From assembly GCA_019416685.1 (NCBI GenBank), contig DXWV01000076.1:1-24006 (forward strand): 24,006 nucleotides of DNA. The letters are read 5' to 3'. This DNA comes from Bacteroides sp. (GTDB lineage Bacteria > Bacteroidota > Bacteroidia > Bacteroidales > Bacteroidaceae). Of this stretch, positions 7,089 to 15,897 are shown piece after piece. The position numbers were made by a program, and so were the translations under genes. The notes below the pieces were generated by a model that made no database searches, was not told the origin of the DNA, and worked only from the letters and a program-made list of their open reading frames with translations. The number at the start of each line of letters is the position of its first letter. Position 1 is the stretch's first letter.

Positions 7089-10000
7089 ATGAGAGAATCG
7101 TCGTCACATAACCTATTCATCATTGTCCTTTCAGAACATCCGACATTAGGCATGCTCCTTCTCCCATACATTGCCGAAAGATCTTCTGAAAGAGAAGAGC
7201 TCTGTTTAGTAGAACAAGCTTTCCACTTGTCACCCAAGACAGTGGCACAAATGAGTAAAACGGAACAGAGAGCCATCGAAATAGCTTCGCACTATACAGA
7301 AAAATATCTGATGACTGTCTATTCAAAGGATAAAACCATTCCCAAATTTCTGCGCCGATTGACCGAAGAACCGGAGAAATTGAAAAATATCCGCCTTTTC
7401 ATCGAGAAGAAGCTACAAGAGATGATGGAATTGATACGTACCTATAACTTACCCTTGTATCAAAAACAAAGTCGCAGCAAACTACTCTATCCACATCATG
7501 CATATCACATAAACAAAAGTGATGTAGAAGTTCACTTTTCATTTAAAGTTAATGAGCAGTCTTTCAATTATCAGTTGCAATGTTACAGTGAAGGTAAGGC
7601 AATACCTCTTACAGAGTTAAAACCGGTCACTATCCTAACTTCTAATCCGGCTATATTATTATTGGGTATGGAAGTCTATATATTTCAAAATATTGAGAGT
7701 TCGCGCCTTCTGCCATTCACCAAAAAGACACACATCAGCGTAGATGCCTCTCTTACGGAGAAGTATATCGATAACATCCTCATTCCTGTAGCCCGTTATC
7801 ATAAAATCGATGTGCAAGGATTAGAAATCAAAAAAGAAAAAAGGATATGCGAATGTTTACTATATATAGAAGATACCATCTATAATACGCCACTATTAAG
7901 ATTAAACTTTCGTTATGGAGATCAGGTATTCAGCCCGCAACAGACTGACGGAATAAGAAGATTCATTTTTCGGGAAACACAGGAAGGGCAAAGTATCATA
8001 CGTTATTTCAGGAGAACTCCTGATATTGAAAAGAAAGCAATACAATTATTACAGAATGCAGGACTGGAAGCAATCAGCGATTCACACTTCAAACTATCCG
8101 AAAACGCACCGGAAAAAAGCATTCACGAATGGGTAGCTCATCACCGTACAATGTTACAGGAATCATTTGTACTGACAAGTGGTATTCAAGACAGGCCTTA
8201 TAGTCTGGATAAAATCCGGATTGAGCAAAGTTTTGATGACGGTCCGGATTGGTTTGAACTTCACATCACAGCTGTCATCGGTGAGCTACGTATCCCTTTC
8301 AGCCGCTTTCGTAAGCACATTCTTGAAGACAGACATGAATATACACTCCCCGACGGACGTATCATTCTACTTCCGGAAGAGTGGTTCAGTAAATATGCCA
8401 ATCTGATGGAGTTAGGTATGACGCGAGGAAAAACAATCTATGTCAGGCACCCATATATAGGGGTCGTTAGTTCTATTCTGGAAAGTGATACCCGCAAAGA
8501 ATTCCTTCCCCTTCAGCCTCAACAGGAATATCCAATCCCCAAAGGATTGAAAGCTCAGTTACGTCCCTATCAATACAAAGGATACACATGGATGACGCAC
8601 CTCTATGAGCAAGGATTCGGAGGGTGCCTTGCAGACGATATGGGTCTGGGGAAAACACTCCAGACACTCACCTTATTACAACAGATATATCATGCTGACA
8701 GCAATAAAAGTAATCCGGCAGAAGGTGATGAATATGTTAATCTGCTACAAAAGAGTGTAACTAAAGTAGAACAAGAGTGTAATTTTATATTAAAAAAGAA
8801 GCCACACACCTCCGATGAAATGGGGCAATTTAGCCTTTTTGATGATTTGACAGTAGAAAATACACTTCCAGGTTGTGTAATTTCGGCAAGCGGGAGTAAG
8901 ATCACCAGAAAGCCGAGTACGCTAATCGTTGTTCCAACCTCTTTGTTGCATAATTGGAAACGTGAGGCCACCCGTTTCACCAATCTGTCAATGGCAGAAT
9001 TCAATAGTAACAGTTATTTTAAATCAGGGCATCCGGAACAGTTTTTCGACCGCTTCCAACTAATATTCGTATCATATGGTACCATGCGCAATAAGATAGA
9101 TATTCTTCGTCAGTACAACTTTGAATACATCGTACTGGACGAAAGCCAGAATATTAAAAACAGCGACTCACTCACTTTCCGGTGCGCCATCCAACTACGC
9201 AGCCATCGCAGACTGGTGCTGACCGGTACACCTATCGAAAACTCACTAAAAGATTTATGGGCACAGTTTCACTTCCTTCAGCCGGAACTCCTGGGAAATG
9301 AAAGTGGGTTTACCAAACAATTCATCAACCCCATCAAGCAAGGAGACAACCGTATGGAATTGCGACTGCGCCAACTCATCACCCCATTCATCCTGCGCAG
9401 AAGTAAAAGCGAAGTAGCTCCCGAGTTACCACCACTCACAGAAGAAATAATCTACTGTGATATGACCGAAAGGCAAAACGAAGTTTACCAACAGGAGAAA
9501 AACAGCCTGCGTAATACCTTGTTACAGTTTAATAAAAAGCAGCGTCCACAACTTACTGTACTCAACGGTATCTCCCGGCTACGTCAATTGTCATGTCATC
9601 CCAGAATGATATTCCCTGAATCCAACACAGAATCGGGCAAACTGGAGCAGATTATTGACACCTATGAAACTCTTTACAGCGAAGGACATAAAGTATTGAT
9701 ATTCTCATCTTTCGTTAAGCATCTGGAACTGATCGCCGAAGAATTCCGCAAACGTGGCTGGCAATACGCTCTCCTGACCGGTTCGTCTACCAATCGTCCG
9801 GAAGAAATAGCCCGCTTCTCTCAAACAGAAGAGATACGTGCTTTTCTTATCTCTCTCAAAGCCGGAGGAGTGGGACTCAATCTTACACAAGCAGACTATG
9901 TGTTTATCGTTGATCCATGGTGGAATCCCGCAGCCGAAGCACAAGCCATCGCCCGTGCACATAGAATCGGGCAAGATAAGCAGGTCATAGCTTACCGTTT

Positions 10001-10136
10001 TATCACCAAAGACAGCATTGAAGAGAAAATCATGCGGTTACAGGAAGATAAACGTAAACTTGCCGAGACATTTATCACCGACAGCGAGTCGATGCCTGTA
10101 CTGACAGATCAGGAGTGGATTGGGCTTCTGGAATGA
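7089..10136 (+). CDS. SNF2-family DEAD/DEAH-box helicase
   Basis: 1015-aa protein with a SNF2/Swi2 two-lobed ATPase, a DNA translocase that remodels protein-DNA complexes. The start at 7089 (MRESSSHN) is chosen over 7026 because a -7 box lies between them. Residues 1 to about 490 form a bacterial SNF2 N-terminal region without a motif I recognise. The helicase core has the Q-like LRPYQYKGYTWM, motif I DDMGLGKT (516-523), Ia TLIVVPTSLLHNW, II DESQ (684-687), III LTGTPIENSLKDLW, then KVLIFSSFV, motif V LKAGGVGLNLT and motif VI ARAHRIGQ (955-962, both arginines kept). About 75 residues are inserted between motifs I and Ia and carry QFSLF (580-584), resembling a sliding-clamp-binding peptide. No zinc-finger SWIM motif is seen. 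There is no defence or restriction neighbour, so a housekeeping chromosome role is more likely. No terminator is obvious after the stop. Confidence 0.9.
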   Translation: MRESSSHNLFIIVLSEHPTLGMLLLPYIAERSSEREELCLVEQAFHLSPKTVAQMSKTEQRAIEIASHYTEKYLMTVYSKDKTIPKFLRRLTEEPEKLKNIRLFIEKKLQEMMELIRTYNLPLYQKQSRSKLLYPHHAYHINKSDVEVHFSFKVNEQSFNYQLQCYSEGKAIPLTELKPVTILTSNPAILLLGMEVYIFQNIESSRLLPFTKKTHISVDASLTEKYIDNILIPVARYHKIDVQGLEIKKEKRICECLLYIEDTIYNTPLLRLNFRYGDQVFSPQQTDGIRRFIFRETQEGQSIIRYFRRTPDIEKKAIQLLQNAGLEAISDSHFKLSENAPEKSIHEWVAHHRTMLQESFVLTSGIQDRPYSLDKIRIEQSFDDGPDWFELHITAVIGELRIPFSRFRKHILEDRHEYTLPDGRIILLPEEWFSKYANLMELGMTRGKTIYVRHPYIGVVSSILESDTRKEFLPLQPQQEYPIPKGLKAQLRPYQYKGYTWMTHLYEQGFGGCLADDMGLGKTLQTLTLLQQIYHADSNKSNPAEGDEYVNLLQKSVTKVEQECNFILKKKPHTSDEMGQFSLFDDLTVENTLPGCVISASGSKITRKPSTLIVVPTSLLHNWKREATRFTNLSMAEFNSNSYFKSGHPEQFFDRFQLIFVSYGTMRNKIDILRQYNFEYIVLDESQNIKNSDSLTFRCAIQLRSHRRLVLTGTPIENSLKDLWAQFHFLQPELLGNESGFTKQFINPIKQGDNRMELRLRQLITPFILRRSKSEVAPELPPLTEEIIYCDMTERQNEVYQQEKNSLRNTLLQFNKKQRPQLTVLNGISRLRQLSCHPRMIFPESNTESGKLEQIIDTYETLYSEGHKVLIFSSFVKHLELIAEEFRKRGWQYALLTGSSTNRPEEIARFSQTEEIRAFLISLKAGGVGLNLTQADYVFIVDPWWNPAAEAQAIARAHRIGQDKQVIAYRFITKDSIEEKIMRLQEDKRKLAETFITDSESMPVLTDQEWIGLLE

Positions 10137-10267
10137 ATCAAGCTTGTATTTTTTAGCCTGATAGATAGACAAACTGTTCTATCTTGTGTAATATCTGACT
10201 TAATCGAAAAACAGGTAACCGCCTTATTTACAGTTTGTACTATATTCGTCCCTCAGAAATATAGTAT

Positions 10268-10275
10268 TAACTTTA
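10268..10275 (+). promoter_or_regulatory. Possible -7 box of the pectin methylesterase gene
   Basis: TAACTTTA (one mismatch to TAnnTTTG), 15 nt before the ATG at 10291. There is no -33 TTTG at the right spacing. Otherwise the 10137-10290 gap shows no convincing terminator for the helicase gene or other signal. Confidence 0.3.
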
Positions 10276-10290
10276 ATCCATTCTTGTATT

Positions 10291-13200
10291 ATGAGAAATG
10301 TATATTACACCATTCTTGTATTCGTATGCCTTATAAGCAGTTTATCTGCAAAGGCTTCAACGAGGGCAGAAGGAAATTCCGGTTTTAAAGACATCAAGCT
10401 GAATTTGATGAACGGTAATTTCCTGTCCGACGAAGAAATCAACAACAAAACCCAGGTAACATTCGGTGTATCCATTGCCGAAGACGGTACCCCAACCCGT
10501 GTGACAGCAGACGACGCAACTGCCAATATCATACTGAATAACTACAAATACCACAGTAATGAGCATGGTTTCAATCCGGGTACAGCTACCGTAAAAGTGC
10601 AAGGTCCGGTGAAAATCTCTATCGGTACATGTGCATGGGGTAGTGACGTCACCATTACGGATGCTGGTGGGGCAAAAGTGGCAACAATGAATACCAACAA
10701 CGGGAAATGCTATCACAACGACCAGACTTGTACCGAAGCTTATTACAATGGAGAGCCAACTACTCTCTCAATAAAAGGAGGTAACTACATCCCATATCTC
10801 GCTATTGAAGCAGTTAATGAAGTTCCTGCAAACTCTAAAATAACGTTCTCAGCAGGCGAATATAGTAATGCCGGAATAGTTCCGTCAGAAGCAGAAGTAC
10901 AGATAGGAGCAACCTATACTCTTCCTCTGAACAGAACAATGTATGTAGAAGATAAAACACTAACAGCCTGGACAGATGGTACTCTAAATTACAAACCGGG
11001 AGAAGAAGTTACAGTAGTAGCAGATCTTGCTTTGACACCTATATTTACAGATAACACCGTATCATTGGAAGACCGTGATGATGAAGTAACCATCGTTTGG
11101 GACTTTCAACAAAAGAATGGTGCACCGGAAATGGCTTATGAAGGAAAAGCCGGTTTTTATGTATCACAAGCCGTAGTTAATGGTAACGTAATTGATGTAA
11201 GAATCGACTTCAACACCCAACCCGGTAAAATTAATAATGTGGGCCGGACAGATTGGGCACAAATGAATGCAGGAACTACTCTTACTTTCCCAGCTGTTAA
11301 AAACGCAATTATATCTCTCGAATCGTATAATCCAACTACTACCACTACGATTGCCGGTGATACAAACTATCAATTGTCCGGCAATGTAGCAACTTATACG
11401 TATGGAGGTAGTGATAACACTATTGATATTGTTATAGGTGACGGAGGATACTTCAGATATTTCAAAATAGTATATCCGAAAGCTGAGTCCAATATTCAGG
11501 AACGCCCTGTTATTGCTACAGACTTCACTGACTGGGAAGCTGTTTCCTCCAACTCCGGTGATGTAAGCGTAGAAAAAACAACTACTTTTAGCAACGAAGC
11601 AGTAACTTTCACATTCAATGGTGTTACCCTTTCACCACAAGGACAGAATGTAGACAAATTCGGTGACCTGACAGGGTATGCGATGTCCGAAAAGAATCTG
11701 CCCGGAGTTATCACAACATCCGCATTCAGCAATATCACTAAAGTGCGTTATTTCCACGGAGCTACCGGTAGTAAACGTGGATTCAAACTGGAAAAGAAAA
11801 ATGCAACTGATACCGATTGGGTAGTACTCTCCGATGCCTTTGCTGACCCGGCAAAAGGAGTATGGGTAGAATACGCCATAAATGAGGAAAACGTACAGCT
11901 CCGCTGGTCCAACCTCGCTCCTACTCAGAATGCTTATATGTTCGAACTGGAGATTTACTCAAATGTTGAAATTACTGCCAGACAAGTAACGTTAGCCACG
12001 AAAACCTCTCCCGAAGAAGCCGGAAGTGTATCCGTTTCTCCATCCAGCAGCCAATATGACGAAGGTACAGAAGTGGCACTAACAGCCAAAAAGAACTTCG
12101 GCTACAAATTTGTGAAATGGACAGATGCAACAGGAAACACTCTCTCTACTGAGGCATCCTACAAGCAAACATTAAACGAAAATATGGCCATTACGGCCGT
12201 ATTTGAACCGATAGCTACTTATTCACTTACAACAAGTGCAGAAGGCGGAGCAAACAATTACATGGTAACAGCCACTCCTGATGCCACCGTTGTAAATGGT
12301 AAGAACATGTATGAAGAAGGTACTCTGGTTACTCTTACTGCTACAGAAAACCACATCCTTACATTCCTGAACTGGAAAAGCGGAGAGATGGGTTACGAAC
12401 TTCCTGTAAGAATGGACAGTGATAAAGAGTTCGTTGCAGTATACAGTGCTACCGATTATATTGTAGGATGGGATTTTGTTCGGAAAGGAAACAACAGCCG
12501 TCCGGCAGACTTCGCTTCTACAGGTGAGAATGAGGCTACAACGCTCATTCTACGCAAAGAAGACGGAACAACTCAAGCATGGCTCGACAAATCAAAAGAG
12601 TCAGGAAACTACGAAGGTGAATCTGCCGCTGTAAACTGGAAGAACATCTCTGATAAATATTACTATGAAACCCGTATAAATGCTTCTGAGTTTATTGATA
12701 TCAAGGTAACCTCCAGAATGTTGTACAACTATAATGCATATTCTGTACAGAAGTTAGAATACTCTCTGGATGGAACTAACTACACAGAAGTAGCCCGCAT
12801 TACTCTACCGGGTGCTAAGGCATGGACACCACTGGAAGCTACACTGCCCGAATCATGTAATAATGCCGAATCATTGTATCTCCGTTGGATTCCCGATTAT
12901 AGCTCTGAGATTGTAGGTACCGCATCAGAAAATGATGGTACGGCAATCGGTTCTATCTACATCACCGGAGTACAAAAAGGTATTGATCCGGAAAGAGCGC
13001 CCCTATTGCTCTCTTCTCTCCCCGCAAACAATGCTGAGGAGGTTTCTGCTACGGGCCGTATTGTACTGACATTCGATAATAAAGTGAAAATAGCTGAGGG
13101 AACCGTAGCAACGTTGGGAGACAAAACACTGACCCCATCTGTAGCAGGCAGAACCATTACATTCCCATACATGGGTCTGGATTACAATACAACTTACACC

Positions 13201-14598
13201 TTCACATTACCGGCAAATAGTATATCCGACTTCTTCAATAACAAGATAGAAGAGAATATCACTCTCAAATTCACAACAATAGCACCTCCGGTTGTGACTC
13301 CGGGTAGGTATGACGCCATTGTCAGCAATGCAGAAGAACTGCTCAAAGCACTGGCTAAAGGAAACGAAGCCTCTACATCAGGAGAGCGTTTCCGCATCTT
13401 CCTGCATGATGGAATTTATGATCTGGGAGAACTTTGCCTGACAGACGTGAAATCTAACATTTCACTGATTGGTGAGAGCATGGAAAACACAGTAATCGTG
13501 AATGAAGCACCGGTAGAAGGTATCTCCGTATCAGCTACCCTATGCCCCACAGGAGAAAATATCTATATGCAGGACCTCACACTGAAAAACGATTATGATT
13601 ATCAGGGAAGTACCGGACGTGCTGTCTGCCTGCAAGACAAAGGAAACAAAAACGTATATAAGAATGTACGTATGTTGAGCTATCAGGATACATACTATTC
13701 AAACAACAATCGCATGCGTTCGTATTTTGAAGACAGCGAAATTCATGGCACGGTAGACTTTATCTGCGGTGGTGGTGACGTCTTCTTCAATCGTACACTG
13801 CTTTATCTGGAAGACCGTTCAGGCAACTGTATCACGGCTCCGGCAGGTGACACCGAATGGGGATACGTATTCAATGATTGTACGATTGACGGATACGATG
13901 CAAACAAAGGTTCTTATGCCTTAGGACGTCCCTGGCAAGGTGCTCCGATGAGCGTATGGATTAACACTACCATGAAAGTTCTCCCAAAAGCTGAAGGATG
14001 GAGTGACATGAGTGAAACAATTATCCCGAAACTATTTGCCGAATATAATAGCCACACCGAAAGTGGAATGGCTGTTGATTGCAGTGCCCGTAAAACCCAA
14101 TACACAGGGGGAAGCATACCTTACAGCCCGGTACTGACTCAGGAAGAGGCTTCGCGCTTTACCCTCGAGAATGTATTGAGTGGCAGTGACTCCTGGCAAC
14201 CGGCTTTATTAACCGAACAAGCAGCAGCCCCGGTACTGACGGTCAATGGTTCTACTCTCTCTTGGAATGCCAGCGATTATGTATTCTGCTATGCTATCTG
14301 CAAAAACGGAAAAGTGATCGACTTTACAAATGAAACCAGCTATGCCATCCCGGCCGACGCAACCGATAATGATGTATTTACTGTACGTGCCGCCAATCAA
14401 ATGGGTGGATTGGGGCAACCTTCCAATAGCAGTAATGCTACCGGTATCGAACAGAGCACTATAGTTAAAGAAGTAGTAGAACGTCAATACTTCAACGTGA
14501 ACGGTATCCGCCTTAACAAGGCTGAGAAGGGACTAAACATCCTCCGTACCATCTATAGCGACGGTTCAATAGAAACAGTGAAAGAATTTGTAAAATAG
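10291..14598 (+). CDS. Secreted multidomain pectin methylesterase (CE8)
   Basis: 1435-aa exported protein whose catalytic part is a family CE8 pectinesterase, removing methyl esters from homogalacturonan. A signal peptide (1 to about 22, ending LSAKA) precedes two related beta-rich modules (about 30-176 and 265-400, each ending in an aromatic Y(I/F)xYxxI-like strand), a further sandwich module (404-561), two InlB/Listeria-Bacteroides-type repeats (562-640 and 641-722, each with G-x-V-x-L-T-A and F-x-x-W), a WDF-starting module (723-899), a Big_5 Ig-like domain (901-1000) and then CE8 (about 1006-1275). The CE8 active site is complete: GRAVCLQ (1109-1115), YQDT (1131-1134; Asp1133 acid), GTVDF (1153-1157; Asp1156 nucleophile) and LGRPW (1211-1215; Arg1213). 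A fibronectin-like segment and a tail ending EFVK close it. Ordinary CE8 enzymes are about 320-400 aa. No SusC/D or lyase lies nearby. A dispersed repeat follows at once. Confidence 0.92.
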   Translation: MRNVYYTILVFVCLISSLSAKASTRAEGNSGFKDIKLNLMNGNFLSDEEINNKTQVTFGVSIAEDGTPTRVTADDATANIILNNYKYHSNEHGFNPGTATVKVQGPVKISIGTCAWGSDVTITDAGGAKVATMNTNNGKCYHNDQTCTEAYYNGEPTTLSIKGGNYIPYLAIEAVNEVPANSKITFSAGEYSNAGIVPSEAEVQIGATYTLPLNRTMYVEDKTLTAWTDGTLNYKPGEEVTVVADLALTPIFTDNTVSLEDRDDEVTIVWDFQQKNGAPEMAYEGKAGFYVSQAVVNGNVIDVRIDFNTQPGKINNVGRTDWAQMNAGTTLTFPAVKNAIISLESYNPTTTTTIAGDTNYQLSGNVATYTYGGSDNTIDIVIGDGGYFRYFKIVYPKAESNIQERPVIATDFTDWEAVSSNSGDVSVEKTTTFSNEAVTFTFNGVTLSPQGQNVDKFGDLTGYAMSEKNLPGVITTSAFSNITKVRYFHGATGSKRGFKLEKKNATDTDWVVLSDAFADPAKGVWVEYAINEENVQLRWSNLAPTQNAYMFELEIYSNVEITARQVTLATKTSPEEAGSVSVSPSSSQYDEGTEVALTAKKNFGYKFVKWTDATGNTLSTEASYKQTLNENMAITAVFEPIATYSLTTSAEGGANNYMVTATPDATVVNGKNMYEEGTLVTLTATENHILTFLNWKSGEMGYELPVRMDSDKEFVAVYSATDYIVGWDFVRKGNNSRPADFASTGENEATTLILRKEDGTTQAWLDKSKESGNYEGESAAVNWKNISDKYYYETRINASEFIDIKVTSRMLYNYNAYSVQKLEYSLDGTNYTEVARITLPGAKAWTPLEATLPESCNNAESLYLRWIPDYSSEIVGTASENDGTAIGSIYITGVQKGIDPERAPLLLSSLPANNAEEVSATGRIVLTFDNKVKIAEGTVATLGDKTLTPSVAGRTITFPYMGLDYNTTYTFTLPANSISDFFNNKIEENITLKFTTIAPPVVTPGRYDAIVSNAEELLKALAKGNEASTSGERFRIFLHDGIYDLGELCLTDVKSNISLIGESMENTVIVNEAPVEGISVSATLCPTGENIYMQDLTLKNDYDYQGSTGRAVCLQDKGNKNVYKNVRMLSYQDTYYSNNNRMRSYFEDSEIHGTVDFICGGGDVFFNRTLLYLEDRSGNCITAPAGDTEWGYVFNDCTIDGYDANKGSYALGRPWQGAPMSVWINTTMKVLPKAEGWSDMSETIIPKLFAEYNSHTESGMAVDCSARKTQYTGGSIPYSPVLTQEEASRFTLENVLSGSDSWQPALLTEQAAAPVLTVNGSTLSWNASDYVFCYAICKNGKVIDFTNETSYAIPADATDNDVFTVRAANQMGGLGQPSNSSNATGIEQSTIVKEVVERQYFNVNGIRLNKAEKGLNILRTIYSDGSIETVKEFVK

Positions 14599-14770
14599 TG
14601 GTGCTTGCCGCACGGGGAGGTGCGGCAAGCGATAGTTAATTGAAACGCGGATTAACACAGATGAACGTAGATTAAAAGACTGTAGTTCTTTATCATACAT
14701 TTGTTTTCCTTTGCGATAATCTGCGTTAATCTGCGTTTCAATAAAAATTTAAACTCAGTGTTACTCTGTG
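14598..14770. repeat. Dispersed repeat, copy A
   Basis: Non-coding element made of the GC-rich hairpin at 14603-14630, a left arm at 14639-14662, a 45-bp core at 14672-14716, a right arm at 14719-14742 (inverted match to the left arm, about 22 of 24) and a tail with CTCTGTG-like words. The left arm is built of decamers close to AACGCAGATT (14645-14674). Copy B lies at 23755-23919. The hairpin and left arm match in the same orientation, but the core matches as reverse complement (41 of 45). No reading frame of substance crosses it. It fills most of the gap before the Cof-type phosphatase gene. Confidence 0.8.
14603..14630 (+). terminator. Perfect 11-bp hairpin after the pectinesterase gene
   Basis: GCTTGCCGCAC / GTGCGGCAAGC around loop GGGGAG, 4 nt after the stop codon. 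There is no T-tract (GATAGTTAATT follows), so it is not a classical intrinsic terminator, though it could stall polymerase or protect the 3' end. The same hairpin, decayed by three mismatches, recurs at 23759-23786 as part of the dispersed repeat, which suggests it arrived with that repeat. Confidence 0.5.
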
Positions 14771-14802
14771 GTGAATTTTGCTCCTTTCTGATCAGAAAAT
14801 AG

Positions 14803-14810
14803 TATCTTTG
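14803..14810 (+). promoter_or_regulatory. Probable -7 box of the Cof-type phosphatase gene
   Basis: TATCTTTG is an exact TAnnTTTG match 29 nt before the ATG at 14840. TTTTG at 14776-14780 is a possible -33 element, with slightly long spacing. Confidence 0.55.
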
Positions 14811-14839
14811 CACCCTTAAATCAAACACTGAGCAGAAAG

Positions 14840-15655
14840 ATGGACTATAAAATCCTCGTACTCGACCTTGACGGTACACTAACCAATACCCGGAAAGAAA
14901 TAACGCCCCGCAACCGGGAAGCATTGATACAAACACAACAACAAGGCACACGGCTGGTTTTGGCTTCGGGCAGACCGACTTATGGCATTGCGCCACTGGC
15001 CGATGAACTGCAAATGAATCAGTTCGACGGTTATATACTCTCCTACAACGGTGGAGAAATCATTGATTGGAAAAGCAAAGAGATACTCTATGCAAATGTA
15101 CTACCAGATACTGTTATCCCACAACTATACGAATGTGCCAAAAGAAATAAACTTGCCATCCTGACCTATGACAAAGAATATATTGTGACCGAAAACCCGG
15201 AAGACGAATATGTAAAGAAAGAAGCCTTTCTTAACAAAATGGAAGTGCGGAAAAGTACAGACTTCCTGACCGACATCCATCTTCCTGTTCCTAAATGCCT
15301 GATCGTAGGCGACCCGGACAAACTCATAGCCGTTGAGTCCGAGCTTTCTATCCGGCTACAAGGCCAAATCAGTGTCTACCGTTCCGAACCCTATTTTCTG
15401 GAACTTGTTCCGCTGGGTATCGACAAAGCACAATCACTCACCGTATTATTAGAAAAGCTCGGTATGAAACGGGAAGAAATGGTGGCCGTAGGCGATGGTT
15501 ATAATGACCTTAGCATGATTAAGTTTGCCGGACTTGGGATAGCGATGGCCAACGCACAGGAACCGGTAAAGAAAGCGGCGGATTACATCACTCTCTCCAA
15601 CGACGAAGACGGCGTAGCTGCTGTCGTAGAAAGATACTTTTCAGCAGCAAAATAA
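14840..15655 (+). CDS. Cof-type HAD-IIB family phosphatase
   Basis: 271-aa cytosolic haloacid-dehalogenase-superfamily hydrolase, class IIB (Cof/YidA type), which dephosphorylates sugar phosphates and related small phosphates. Motif I is DLDGT (9-13, with Asp9 the nucleophile and Asp11 the acid/base). Motif II is LASGRPTYGI. Motif III is the Lys of GIDKAQSL. Motif IV is GDGYND (218-223, Mg ligands) followed by MIKFAGLGIAMANA. The C2 cap lies between motifs II and III, as expected for IIB. Length is normal for the family (about 260-280 aa). The substrate cannot be predicted. A 181-bp imperfect palindrome starts directly after the TAA. Confidence 0.92.
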   Translation: MDYKILVLDLDGTLTNTRKEITPRNREALIQTQQQGTRLVLASGRPTYGIAPLADELQMNQFDGYILSYNGGEIIDWKSKEILYANVLPDTVIPQLYECAKRNKLAILTYDKEYIVTENPEDEYVKKEAFLNKMEVRKSTDFLTDIHLPVPKCLIVGDPDKLIAVESELSIRLQGQISVYRSEPYFLELVPLGIDKAQSLTVLLEKLGMKREEMVAVGDGYNDLSMIKFAGLGIAMANAQEPVKKAADYITLSNDEDGVAAVVERYFSAAK

Positions 15656-15836
15656 GAAACCGTTTTGATTTTTATAAAGAATCCTTTTTGCTTCATCTCG
15701 GGCTTCTTCAGCCTTCTTTTTCGCTTATCTGTAACTTTGTTTTTAGTCACATAGCCCGCTATGCTCCTGAAAACAAAGCCGTAGGTAAACAAAAAATAAG
15801 ACTAAAGAAGCTCCGAATAAAAATCAAAACAGTTTC
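15656..15836. repeat. MITE-like 181-bp imperfect palindrome
   Basis: Terminal inverted repeats of 20 bp (15656-15675 and 15817-15836, 19 of 20 complementary, ends GAAAC...GTTTC). Inner pairs are CTTTGTTTTTAG (15735-15746) with CTGAAAACAAAG (15767-15778), and CATAGC-CC-GCTATG in the centre (15750-15763). TAA stands immediately outside both ends (the left one is the cof stop codon), compatible with a 3-bp target duplication. It holds no gene; the small lysine-rich frames on both strands resemble each other only because of the inverted repeat. A non-autonomous transposable element or a long hairpin are the two readings. Confidence 0.7.
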
Positions 15837-15859
15837 TAAGAAATATCAATTATTTATTC

Positions 15860-15867
15860 TAACTTTG
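15860..15867 (+). promoter_or_regulatory. Probable -7 box of cysS
   Basis: TAACTTTG is an exact TAnnTTTG match 30 nt before the cysS ATG and just outside the palindromic element. TTTC at 15833-15836, in the end of the element, sits near the -33 position. Confidence 0.55.
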
Positions 15868-15897
15868 TGGTTTCAAACTGAATAAATCTCAAACGTT

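Noticed and set aside
7089..10136. Anti-phage defence helicase
   Set aside because: No nuclease, methylase or other defence gene adjoins it; neighbours are housekeeping genes.
14450..14598. Type IX secretion C-terminal signal on the pectinesterase
   Set aside because: The NVNGIRL...GLNILR...EFVK tail resembles T9SS tails, but gut Bacteroides generally lack that system, so the call was not made.
15583..15885. Two lysine-rich short frames, one on each strand
   Set aside because: They resemble each other only because they read the two arms of the palindromic element; one also overlaps the cof gene.
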